Positions 15,426 through 23,364 of a stretch of 30,434 bases of DNA are shown one piece after another. The notes under the pieces are model-generated. The model did not search any database and had not been told where the DNA came from. It was given only the letters and a program-made list of their open reading frames with translations. The translations under genes and the position numbers were made by a program. The DNA is from a virus: positions 1 through 30,434 of IMG/VR virus record IMGVR_UViG_3300037460_000253; one strand, given 5' to 3'. Numbering within the stretch: position 1 is the stretch's first letter; each line of letters begins with the position of its first letter.

Positions 15426-16647
15426 CGCGATCGTTACGGCGGGGGACACTTTCGAGAGTCTCGCGCGGCAGGAGTACGGCACGGAGCGTGGCGCCGGGCG
15501 AATCGCACGAGCAAATCCTGGAGTATTTGAACCCCTTGTCCCGGGCACTGAGGTAGTCATCCCGTCGGATCCGGGGGCCCCCCAGGACAGCGCGGGGGGC
15601 GCGCTCGATGAGGACCCGGACGCAGTGAGTATCACGGTTGGGGGTCAGCGGTTTCGATACTGGAGCGAGTACTCCATCACCCGGGAGCTTGACGGCATAG
15701 ACACGATCGCTCTGTTGGCTCCGTTTGACTCCGGGGACCTCAATTTTCGGGAGGTCTTCATGCCTGGTCGGTTCCGTCCGTTGGGTGTTCTAATCGGGGG
15801 TCAACCGCTCTTCACCGGCGTAGCTGTACTCCCGAGCCCTGAGTGGACTGAGGAGTCGCGGACAGTGCAGGTTAGCGGGTACGGTCGTCCTGGCGTCCTG
15901 CAGGACTGCACGATGCCCGTCAGTGCGTTTCCACTCGAGTTCAATGGGGTGGGCTTGCAGGAGATCGCGGAGCGGCTGTGCGAACCGTTTGGCCTGGGCG
16001 TCGCTGTTGAGGCTGACCTAGGGAGCCCGTTTAGCCGCGTGGCCATGAAGCCCACAGACGCACCCTGGGCCTTCCTGGTGGAGCTCGCGAAGCAACGAGG
16101 CGTCGTGCTGGGGAGTACGGCCCGGGGTGAGCTGGCGCTGCGTGTCGCTGCACGTCCTGGGGCTCCGGTAGGGTACCTCCAGGAGGGTGCCCCGCCGCTC
16201 ACCGGGTTAAAGGCGACCTTCAGACCTCAGGCGTACTATAGCTCGATCAGCGGAGTTGAGGCATCGAAGGCAGGCAAGACGGGAGAGACGTTCACCGTTC
16301 ACAATCCGTGGCTACCTAACGTCGTGCGGCCTCTGACCATTGAGGTCAAGAGTGAGGACGGGACGTTGCAGGAAGCGGTCCTGGCGCGGATGGGGCAGAT
16401 GTTCGGGGAGCTCGCCTCTTTCACGGCGTCCGTTGCCGGCTGGCGTGATCCGTCTGGAGCCCTGTGGTCACCAAATACAACCGTCAGCCTATTCGCTCCT
16501 GGGAACATGGTGTACGATACGGTTGAATTGTTGATCCGTCGCGTACAGCTGTCGCGGAGTGAGTCCGAAACAAAAGCCGAGTTAACACTTGTGTTGCCGG
16601 CGGCGTTTGCGTCCAATATCCCCGAGGTGCTCCCGTGGGTGCAGTAG
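15409..16647 (+). CDS. Baseplate hub protein, Mu gp44/P2 gpD-like, with N-terminal LysM-like domain
   Basis: 412 residues from TTG 15409 (420 if TTG 15385 is used). Residues about 5-52 look like LysM: VTAGDTFESLARQEYG, then RIARANPGVFEPLVPGTEVVIP. The rest has the gp44/gpD layout: SITVGGQRFRYWSEYSITRELDGID, LFTGVAVLPSPEW, VSGYGRPGVLQDCTMP, LQEIAERLCEPFGLGVAVE, and a final domain with SPNTTVSLFAPGNMVYDTVELLIRRV. It forms the trimeric hub that binds the spike. In P2 a LysM protein (gpX) is a separate gene next to gpD; here the two appear fused. It overlaps the previous gene by 17 nt and the spike gene by 13 nt. Confidence 0.88.
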   Translation: MSTTVSAIVTAGDTFESLARQEYGTERGAGRIARANPGVFEPLVPGTEVVIPSDPGAPQDSAGGALDEDPDAVSITVGGQRFRYWSEYSITRELDGIDTIALLAPFDSGDLNFREVFMPGRFRPLGVLIGGQPLFTGVAVLPSPEWTEESRTVQVSGYGRPGVLQDCTMPVSAFPLEFNGVGLQEIAERLCEPFGLGVAVEADLGSPFSRVAMKPTDAPWAFLVELAKQRGVVLGSTARGELALRVAARPGAPVGYLQEGAPPLTGLKATFRPQAYYSSISGVEASKAGKTGETFTVHNPWLPNVVRPLTIEVKSEDGTLQEAVLARMGQMFGELASFTASVAGWRDPSGALWSPNTTVSLFAPGNMVYDTVELLIRRVQLSRSESETKAELTLVLPAAFASNIPEVLPWVQ

Positions 16648-17225
16648 CCACAGTCCTGTCTACGGAGCGCGTGGTCCGGGACGGTGTCTCGCTGTTAGAG
16701 GTCAAGTGCGATACGGGCGCGAACGCGACGGCTACGGTTGAGTTCTTCTGTGCGCCTGGGTTCGACGCGGTGCCCCTTGCGGGAGACAGCCTTGCGCTTC
16801 TGCCGGTGAGTTCCCGCCTCGGCGGTTTCGTAGGCGTGGCCCAGCTGGACCCGAAGAATGTCGGGCAGGCTGGGCCGGGCGAACAGCAACTGTACGGGCG
16901 CGCGCCGGACGGTTCCCCGGTGTGCTCAGTCTGGACGAAGGGCGATGGCTCAGTTGTCGTGAGCAATGGGGGAGGCGCGATCACACTTGAGTCTGGAGGC
17001 ACGATCGACCTCAACGGTTTTCGAATCGACCCGACGGGCAACGTGACGGCGCCGGGAGACATCACGTCTGCTACCGGCACCATTGAGGGCGCGACTATCA
17101 AAGGGACAACTGTCGAAGGTACAACGAGCCTCATAGTTGGGGCGCTAGAAGTGTCGACGCATGTACACATAAGCGCCATCCCTGGGTCGCCTTCAGGACC
17201 GCCCATTGGGCCGCCGCCGCCATGA
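16635..17225 (+). CDS. Baseplate spike protein, Mu gp45/P2 gpV-like
   Basis: 196 residues, GTG start with GAGG (16624-16627) upstream. An OB-like first half (CDTGANATATVEFF, VPLAGDSLALLPV) is followed by a repetitive beta-rich stalk (SNGGGAITLESGGTIDLNGF, then SATGTIEGATIKGTTVEGTT) typical of the triple-stranded beta-helix spike. The end carries STHVHISAIPG (H176, H178), an HxH motif like the iron-binding tip of P2 and phi92 spikes, followed by a Pro/Gly tail. It pierces the outer membrane during contraction. Overlaps the gp46-like gene by 4 nt. Confidence 0.86.
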   Translation: MGAVATVLSTERVVRDGVSLLEVKCDTGANATATVEFFCAPGFDAVPLAGDSLALLPVSSRLGGFVGVAQLDPKNVGQAGPGEQQLYGRAPDGSPVCSVWTKGDGSVVVSNGGGAITLESGGTIDLNGFRIDPTGNVTAPGDITSATGTIEGATIKGTTVEGTTSLIVGALEVSTHVHISAIPGSPSGPPIGPPPP

Positions 17226-17674
17226 CCACGCTACTCGACCAGCAGGGCGACGTGCGGCTGCAGCAAACGCTGGATGGCGGGGACATCACCCTGGAGCAGG
17301 GGTTGGTCGTGATGTCCGGGGGCCTTGAGACTGCGGCCTATTTGTCTCTTTTTGGCGGGAACAGGGATGACCCCGGGGGCGCTGATGAGACCTTCAGCTG
17401 GTGGGGCAATTTGATTGAGCGCGTGCCGGAGAAACGCTATCGCAGCGAGGTGCAAGCGGTACTGAGGGGTCTACCGGCGACGACTGGAAATCTCCTGCGG
17501 GTTGAGAATGCCGCGCGTCGCGATCTTGCTTGGATGGTACGCGCCGGCGCAGCAGAGGCGGTGGGCGTGCTGGTGCTAATGCCTGCGCCCAGGAGAGTGC
17601 AGATTGACCTCGAGATCAGTGCAACCGCGGGCAACTTGAGTCTGCGTTACCTAGAAAACTGGGGGGCGGCATGA
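17222..17674 (+). CDS. Baseplate protein, Mu gp46-like (gpW/gp25 role)
   Basis: 150 residues. DVRLQQTLDGGDITLEQGL at the start and AAYLSLFGGNRDDPGGADETFSWWGN followed by RSEVQAVLRGLPATTGNLLRVENAARRDLAWM are the GP46 family pattern. The protein belongs to the wedge or sheath-initiator layer that joins hub to wedge. ATGA overlaps occur at both ends with the spike and baseplate J genes. Confidence 0.88.
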   Translation: MTTLLDQQGDVRLQQTLDGGDITLEQGLVVMSGGLETAAYLSLFGGNRDDPGGADETFSWWGNLIERVPEKRYRSEVQAVLRGLPATTGNLLRVENAARRDLAWMVRAGAAEAVGVLVLMPAPRRVQIDLEISATAGNLSLRYLENWGAA

Positions 17675-18864
17675 GCCTGCAGACTCCGTCGATTGAAGAG
17701 ATCCGGGACAACCTGCTAGCGCAGCTAGAGGCGAAGCTAAACCAGACGTTGTCCTTGCTGCCAAAAGCTTTCCTTCGTGTGCTCGCGTCTGCACTCGCGG
17801 GTGTGTTCATCCTGGTCTACAAGTACGCCGGCTTCATGTTCCTGCAGCTGTTCGTGCGTTATGCGAGCACCCAGGAGACCACGATCGGCAGTAGGACCCT
17901 GATCCCGGTGGTGGAGTGGGGTAAACTGTTCGGCGCAGGTGAGCCTCAGGCGGCGACAAACGCGCAGCATGTGATCGAAGTGTCGGTGGAGACGCAGACG
18001 GGGGCTTTGGCGGCGGGCAGCCAGCTCGTCAGCTCCGCATCCCAGGTCACATACACCACGTTGATCGCGGTGCCTCTGGACGCGGCTACCGTAGAGGTTC
18101 AAATCATTGCCGCATCTGATTCGGCAGGAGGCACCGGCGCAGGGGTCGTAGGTAACCTAGAGATTGGAGCCAAGCTGACTTTTGTGGGCCCTGTTGCCAA
18201 TGTAGCGCGCGAGGCGGAAGTGCTCTCCACGGTGGTGCAGGGCGCTGATGCGGAGGACTGGGAGGTCTATCGAGATCGATCCATCGACCTGATGCAGACG
18301 CCGCCCCAGGGGGGAGCCTATGCAGACTACCGCATCTGGGCGCGGAAGGTGTCAGGCATCGTCAAAGCGTACGTCTACACCGGTTTCCCAGGGCAGGTAG
18401 ATACCTACGTGGAGGCTACGCCGGCGAGTTCGGGCAGCCCCGATGGAATCCCCACGGGGGCGCAGCTACAGCAAGTTCTGGACTCGATCCATTACAACCT
18501 GACGGGGCTTGCGGAGCGACGCCCGGCAAACGCACTGCCAAACGCCTTGGCGATTACCCGGGCCTCATTTGATGTCCGGGTCGTAGGGCTTGACGTGCCG
18601 GATCCGGTGGCGGTCCAAGCGGCCCTACTAGAGGCGGTCACAGAGTATTTCCTAGTGGCGGAGCCCTACATCCCGGGCCTGTCGGTGCCGCCTCGGCTCG
18701 ATCGGGTCACGCAGTCTGCAGTCGGAGGCATCGTTGCGGATATAGTGAGCGCGGCTGGCGGGGTATTCACAACGGCCACGCTCCTGAAGGACTCCGTGGA
18801 GACTGCCATCTATTCGCTTGCCGAAGGCGAGAAAGCCAAGCTCGACCAACTGGTTTACCTGTGA
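17671..18864 (+). CDS. Baseplate wedge protein, Mu gp47/gpJ family
   Basis: 397 residues. PSIEEIRDNLLAQLEAKLN at the N-terminus, the hydrophobic helix FLRVLASALAGVFILVYKYAGF, ASTQETTIGSRTLIPVVEWGK, GLPVAG-type features replaced by a GALAAGSQLVSSASQVTY strand, and DAEDWEVYRDRSIDLMQTPPQGGAYADYRIWARKV are the recognisable Baseplate_J signature. It forms the wedge ring that expands on contraction. The gene ends with a GTGA/TGATG junction to the next one. Confidence 0.92.
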   Translation: MSLQTPSIEEIRDNLLAQLEAKLNQTLSLLPKAFLRVLASALAGVFILVYKYAGFMFLQLFVRYASTQETTIGSRTLIPVVEWGKLFGAGEPQAATNAQHVIEVSVETQTGALAAGSQLVSSASQVTYTTLIAVPLDAATVEVQIIAASDSAGGTGAGVVGNLEIGAKLTFVGPVANVAREAEVLSTVVQGADAEDWEVYRDRSIDLMQTPPQGGAYADYRIWARKVSGIVKAYVYTGFPGQVDTYVEATPASSGSPDGIPTGAQLQQVLDSIHYNLTGLAERRPANALPNALAITRASFDVRVVGLDVPDPVAVQAALLEAVTEYFLVAEPYIPGLSVPPRLDRVTQSAVGGIVADIVSAAGGVFTTATLLKDSVETAIYSLAEGEKAKLDQLVYL

Positions 18865-19682
18865 TGTTTCTACGGGTCTTCAAGCACCTACTGCCCCGCG
18901 CTGAAGCGTGGCGCCTCGTTGTAGGCACCCCGCTACGCCGGTTTTTCGACGGCCTCTCGACGATGCCTTCGGATGCGCGGGATTTCGTAGACGAAATCTG
19001 GGCGGATGTTTTTCCTCAGACAACACGGGAGCTTGACGAGTGGGAGCAGAGCTTCGCGCTGACGTGGGCTGCTGCGACTGAGCAGGACCGTCGGGATCGT
19101 TTGGACGCTCGGTGGAAAGCGAAGGGCGGCCAGGACCCAAAGTACATACAGGACACGTTGCAAGCTCGCGGTTTCGATGTCTACGTGCACGAGTGGTGGG
19201 TGCCGGGGACAGAGCCCCCGCTCGGTGTCAAAGCGGCTGCTACCCCACGGAATCCCTTTGATTACCTGGATGACAGCAGCGTACCAGCAGCATCGTTTGT
19301 GCAGTGCGGCGAGCCGCTAGCGCAATGTGGGGAGTCGGAGGCGCAGTGTGGGAACGCTCCTGCGGGGGCGCCTCGCGGGTATCTGTTGGTCAACAAGATT
19401 GAGACTTCTTTCCCAGGCTTCGTGGTGCTCTGCGGCGAGCCGCTAGCGCAATGCGGGGAGCCAGAGGCGCAGTGCGGGAACCATCTAGGATTTTCCTCCC
19501 GGCCAGCGCAGTACTACATCCCGGTAGACCCGGCGGCGTGGCCCTATTTTTTGTACCTCGGGGGCGAGACTTTCCCAGATTTGGCTACGGTGTCTGCTGT
19601 GAGTCAAGATGAGTTCGAGGCGCTTTGCCTACAGATTTGCCCGGCCCAGCAATGGCTAGGAATGCTAGTGGAGTACAGCTGA
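18861..19682 (+). CDS. Tail protein, Mu gp48/YmfQ family (DUF2313)
   Basis: 273 residues if GTG 18861 is used; ATG 18864 is the next codon and equally possible. The early LLPRAEAWRLVVG, ADVFPQTTRELDEWEQSFAL and DRRDRLDARWKAKGGQDPKYIQDTLQARGFDVYVHEW segments fit the family, and the late EFEALCLQICPAQQWLGML matches the usual end. Such proteins link wedge and tail fibre. Unusual are two Cys-rich blocks with exact heptad spacing: C149, C156, C163 and C191, C198, C205, each in a CGEPLAQCGE-EAQCGN motif. The DNA of the blocks (19305-19355 and 19431-19481) matches at 47 of 51 positions. Confidence 0.88.
   Translation: MMFLRVFKHLLPRAEAWRLVVGTPLRRFFDGLSTMPSDARDFVDEIWADVFPQTTRELDEWEQSFALTWAAATEQDRRDRLDARWKAKGGQDPKYIQDTLQARGFDVYVHEWWVPGTEPPLGVKAAATPRNPFDYLDDSSVPAASFVQCGEPLAQCGESEAQCGNAPAGAPRGYLLVNKIETSFPGFVVLCGEPLAQCGEPEAQCGNHLGFSSRPAQYYIPVDPAAWPYFLYLGGETFPDLATVSAVSQDEFEALCLQICPAQQWLGMLVEYS
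19305..19481 (+). repeat. Direct repeat encoding Cys-Gly heptads
   Basis: 19305-19355 and 19431-19481 are 51-nt direct repeats, 47 of 51 identical, 126 nt apart and in frame. The first 23 bases are identical. They encode the two three-cysteine blocks of the gp48-like protein. Confidence 0.85.
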
Positions 19683-19683
19683 A

Positions 19684-21819
19684 ATGATCAATCCAAGCAC
19701 GAACCCAGCGTTTACCGGAAAAATCACTCCGCCTTCGCCGGAGTACCCCCAAGGGCAAGCGAAGAACGTCACTACGCCGGGGGACGGCACAGGCACACCC
19801 TGGGAGCAGCAGGGACTAAATGACCTGTGGGGCCTGTATCAGGCGATTGCACAGGCATCAGCTTTGACTCCCTCGGGTGTCTCTGAGAAAGTGGGCGCCT
19901 CCCAGCTCCTGCGCGGCCTCATTGCGTCAGTGCCTACCGTAACGGAGCTGCTGCAGGCGAAGCTGCCTGCCGGGCACATCGTGGCGACCCGGGGCTACCA
20001 TGCCGCGGGCGACGGTGGCGCCGGCGTGTACCAGGTGAAGACGGCGGCGCAGGCGGCTACTGACGGCGATGTGGTGGACGCCTACGGCAACCGCACCATG
20101 GGCACTGGGGACATTGCGGTGCTGATGACGTTCGGACGCCCTGTGTCCTCCAAGCAGTATGGCGCGAAGTGCGACCAGTCCGGGGGTGCCGGCACAAACG
20201 ATGGGCCCGCTATCAACGCGATGCTGCTGGCTCAAAAGCAAGTGGTCCTAGAGAACAATTCGCTCATCGGCGAGACGCTTCTTTTGGACAACGCCGCTGA
20301 TGTTAGAATTCAGATCGCCGGGTACCTATACCGGAACCCAGCGATCCCTGTGTTCACGATGATCCGAATTTCGGAGTGCTATCGGGTGGGCGTATTCGGT
20401 GGTTTCGTACACGGCCACACGTATGAGGACCCGAGCGTGCTTGCGGAACGCTTCAGCGGGATCGAGGTGAACGAATCGCATGACGTTTCTATCCGGGAGA
20501 CCACGGTCAAGTGGATTACTAGCGGCGGGGTTGACGGTGCGAACCCGTTGACGGCGGCGATTCTAGTGAAGGACTCGCCCGGGACGACGCTAGACCGATG
20601 TGTGGCCACGCAGAATGCAGGCACTAGTGTTGTGGTCAGTGAGCTAGGCCCCGTCGTCATTCGTGACTGTACTCTCGGGACGCAGCACATACCAACCGCC
20701 GCAGGCGCGGGGGTTGAAGGCGCACCCGGTGCCGGTTTGGTGACGATTCAGGATTCGTACATCGGGTACACCCTGGGCGACGGCGTCACGATTCGGGGTC
20801 CGCAGTGGGTGGTCAGCGGCAACAGGATCGAGCAGATACCTGACGGTAGTGCCGGCATCCGTGTCGGTGACGGCACTGTTGCGGGCGCGGCTTCATCCCC
20901 AATAGTCGAGAGCAACACGCTGAAGACGTGCGGCACCACTGCGGCTTTTCTTGGGGCCATCGTGCTTGCGGGCGCAGAGGATGCGCTTGTCCAAGGCAAC
21001 ATCATTCGGGACTGTCGGCGCGCTGCTGTGCGGTGCCTCGGAGGGACTGCGCAGAGTAACTACCGCGACACGATCCAGGGGAACACCCTGTCCTTTAATG
21101 ACCAGGGTATCCTCGTTGAGGGAGGGGACCTCATCAACGTAGCGCAGAACGTGATCGAAAAGAGCACGACGTTCGGCGTAGCTCTCGATGACTCCAGCAG
21201 CCTCGATGCGGTGGGGCGGATCTATATCCAAGGCAACATCTTCTCCGCGAATTACCTCGGAGGTAGTGGCCCGGCGATATATTGCGTGAAGGACACTACG
21301 CCTCCTGATGTCTTTTTAGAGGCGGAGGTGAAGGGCAACGCTTTCTGGGCCCCCGACGACACGCCTACAAGCGATCAACGTTTCGGGCTGAACCTGAACG
21401 GGGATCACGTGCGTGCGACGGTTGACGGGAATACGTTCTCGGATACGTACACTACGGATGGCTATCGGTACGGGGTGAGCGCGGGGGAACTCATCTTCGC
21501 GGACAACCCGGAAGAGAACGACCTCGGCACCGCCTCAGGGAATTTCACGGTACCGTTCGGAGATAGCGGCCGCTTTCAGGCAGTGGAGCTCACCGCTAAC
21601 TCGGACATGAATGCGATCGTCTGGCCAAAGGGGACTCGGAAAGTCGGGCACTATCAATTGAGAGTTACGCAGGGGGGCGCAGGAGGATTTAGTCTCGCTA
21701 CGAGCGCGATTACCCACGGCGCACGAGGCACATTCGGCACGGCTGTAGACCAAGTCACTTTCGCCAACATCTACTACAGCGGCACTGAGTCCTGGTTGCA
21801 GTTCGCGGATATGCCCTGA
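19684..21819 (+). CDS. Tailspike or tail fibre with right-handed beta-helix
   Basis: 711 residues, placed directly after the gp48-like gene, the normal site of the receptor-binding protein. The N-terminus (GTPWEQQGLNDLWGLYQAI, then TPSGVSEKVGASQLL) is the kind of adaptor that docks fibres to Mu-like baseplates. Residues about 155-185 (VSSKQYGAKCDQ, then GTNDGPAINAMLLAQ) match the start of pectate-lyase-3/pectin-lyase folds. Many N-x-I/V turns follow (VESNTLKT, VQGNIIRDCR, IQGNTLSFN, AQNVIEKS, IQGNIFSAN), typical beta-helix rungs. The last 80 residues look like a separate beta domain. It may cleave surface polysaccharide, but no catalytic residues can be named. Confidence 0.8.
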   Translation: MINPSTNPAFTGKITPPSPEYPQGQAKNVTTPGDGTGTPWEQQGLNDLWGLYQAIAQASALTPSGVSEKVGASQLLRGLIASVPTVTELLQAKLPAGHIVATRGYHAAGDGGAGVYQVKTAAQAATDGDVVDAYGNRTMGTGDIAVLMTFGRPVSSKQYGAKCDQSGGAGTNDGPAINAMLLAQKQVVLENNSLIGETLLLDNAADVRIQIAGYLYRNPAIPVFTMIRISECYRVGVFGGFVHGHTYEDPSVLAERFSGIEVNESHDVSIRETTVKWITSGGVDGANPLTAAILVKDSPGTTLDRCVATQNAGTSVVVSELGPVVIRDCTLGTQHIPTAAGAGVEGAPGAGLVTIQDSYIGYTLGDGVTIRGPQWVVSGNRIEQIPDGSAGIRVGDGTVAGAASSPIVESNTLKTCGTTAAFLGAIVLAGAEDALVQGNIIRDCRRAAVRCLGGTAQSNYRDTIQGNTLSFNDQGILVEGGDLINVAQNVIEKSTTFGVALDDSSSLDAVGRIYIQGNIFSANYLGGSGPAIYCVKDTTPPDVFLEAEVKGNAFWAPDDTPTSDQRFGLNLNGDHVRATVDGNTFSDTYTTDGYRYGVSAGELIFADNPEENDLGTASGNFTVPFGDSGRFQAVELTANSDMNAIVWPKGTRKVGHYQLRVTQGGAGGFSLATSAITHGARGTFGTAVDQVTFANIYYSGTESWLQFADMP

Positions 21820-21822
21820 GCC

Positions 21823-22548
21823 ATGGCAACCAACCCCAGCGTGATAGCCTCGACGAGCGGGGGCGTGGACGGCACGTCCCCGCTGACGCTTCCTTTCGCG
21901 CTGGTATCGGCGGCTAACCGGTGCCTCGTCGCGGCCTATGCGCTGACCGCCAGCGGTGTGCCAACCATGGGCACGCCGACGTACGACGGGGTGCCCGGCA
22001 CGCTGTACGTCAAGGATGAGTCGGACCCCAACCCCTACCTTACATGGGGAGGCTTGTGGTACTGGCTGGAGGCGGACCTCCCGGAGGATACCGACTCCCA
22101 CGATGTGGCGTTTGCCCCCGGTGGTGGCGTCACTAGGTACGCTGCCGGGGTGGCCCTGGTTGCCGGGGTGCAACAAAGCACGCCGTGGGATGGCGCGGGA
22201 GTCACTGTATCCGAGGAGCCTGCGGACAGCATGATAACGATCAACAAAACGACCACGGTGGATGATCCTCTGCTCATCGGGGTCGTCGGGGCGCATGGCG
22301 CGGGGGGTGTAGCCACGCCTGCGTTCGGCGCGGTCAACGTGTGGCTACAGACCCCTGGCGATCACCTCACCGCAGAGGGCTATCGGGAGGTCCCGAATCC
22401 CGCTAGTCATGCAATGCGTTGGATCTTCGGGGCCCCAGATACCCCCCGAGCCGTAGCTTGCATGGGCGCGTTGGTCCCCGCTGATCCGGCGCCCCCTGCG
22501 GGTGACGGGTCCTCCTGGTTCGGCGCTCATATCCGGGGGGCGATCTGA
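21823..22548 (+). CDS. Beta-rich accessory tail protein 1
   Basis: 241 residues. The pattern ANRCLVAAYALTASGV, PTYDGVPGTLYVKDE, GLWYWLEADLP and AAGVALVAGVQQSTPWDG resembles the beta-sandwich module found in many phage and bacterial surface proteins (a hydrophobic strand, then a Y-G-G/V-P turn, a W-Y-L strand and a G-V-Q-x-T-P strand). No signal peptide or enzyme motif is seen. Position behind the tailspike suggests an adsorption accessory or tip protein. The ATG lies 3 nt after the tailspike stop, and the stop overlaps the next gene (TGATG). I do not recognise a named family. Confidence 0.6.
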   Translation: MATNPSVIASTSGGVDGTSPLTLPFALVSAANRCLVAAYALTASGVPTMGTPTYDGVPGTLYVKDESDPNPYLTWGGLWYWLEADLPEDTDSHDVAFAPGGGVTRYAAGVALVAGVQQSTPWDGAGVTVSEEPADSMITINKTTTVDDPLLIGVVGAHGAGGVATPAFGAVNVWLQTPGDHLTAEGYREVPNPASHAMRWIFGAPDTPRAVACMGALVPADPAPPAGDGSSWFGAHIRGAI

Positions 22549-23324
22549 TGGCCATTAGTCTGTATGCGCAGGGCTCTGTTGTTAGCGATGACAACAACGC
22601 TGCCGTGGCTCCGTCAGCACCGACGGGCTCGAATGTGGTACTCGTCGTGTTTGCAGGATCACGAGCTTCTGGGGGTAATGACTGCACCCTATCCAATCTC
22701 ACTCTCGACGGCAGTCCACTGACGGCACTTGCAGATCACGCTAGCCGTCCACCGAACAAGGGGCATAGACGTATCTACTGCCAGTACAAAGCCATCCCTC
22801 CGGCGGGATCGAGTTCGCTGGTGGGCACGTGGGCTGCGGGGGCACAGTCAAGCAGCTTAACTTGGTTCACGCTAACTAACGCGCAGACATCGCCACCCAG
22901 TCCGTTTGATTTGACCGGTCAAGATCTGGCCACAGGTACTCCGTTTGCGACAACTGACCCGGCTACAATCGTTGGCTGGGCTGGCGACAATACTTCGGTC
23001 CCTGTACAGATAGTAGCTACCGAGGGCGGTATCGTACTCGCGTGTCTTGTTTCCGGGACCACCGCTGATACCGGGGTAGGGGACTGGACCGCAGACAGTG
23101 GTCAGGTGATACACGGTCAAGTCGTGAATTCTGAGAATCTGCTGTTCACCGTACATGATTCTAAGGTTGTTGGCGGCGCGGGCGCAGCAGCTATGGATAT
23201 TAGTGTCCTCCCGCCCCGAACCGGTGGGCGCTTCTCAGCTCGTGCGGTGGTGTTCTGGCCGGAGGTAGCATTCCCGGGGGGTGAGCTGGATACATTTTTC
23301 GGCAGAATCCCTCAAGGAAGGTAG
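22548..23324 (+). CDS. Beta-rich accessory tail protein 2
   Basis: 258 residues. Like the preceding gene it begins with a surface-type strand (GSNVVLVVFAGSRASGG), a GSPLTALAD turn, a HRRIYCQYKAIPPAGSSSLVGTW segment and a FTLTNAQTSPPSPFD strand, so the two appear to be diverged relatives sharing one fold. The end (FSARAVVFWPEVAFPG) is short and hydrophobic. It is the last gene before a 40-nt gap and the lysis genes. Role as adsorption or decoration protein is inferred from context only. Confidence 0.58.
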   Translation: MAISLYAQGSVVSDDNNAAVAPSAPTGSNVVLVVFAGSRASGGNDCTLSNLTLDGSPLTALADHASRPPNKGHRRIYCQYKAIPPAGSSSLVGTWAAGAQSSSLTWFTLTNAQTSPPSPFDLTGQDLATGTPFATTDPATIVGWAGDNTSVPVQIVATEGGIVLACLVSGTTADTGVGDWTADSGQVIHGQVVNSENLLFTVHDSKVVGGAGAAAMDISVLPPRTGGRFSARAVVFWPEVAFPGGELDTFFGRIPQGR

Positions 23325-23364
23325 GCGGCTTGGATCGCGTCCCGACCGGTGGTAGGCTAGGACG

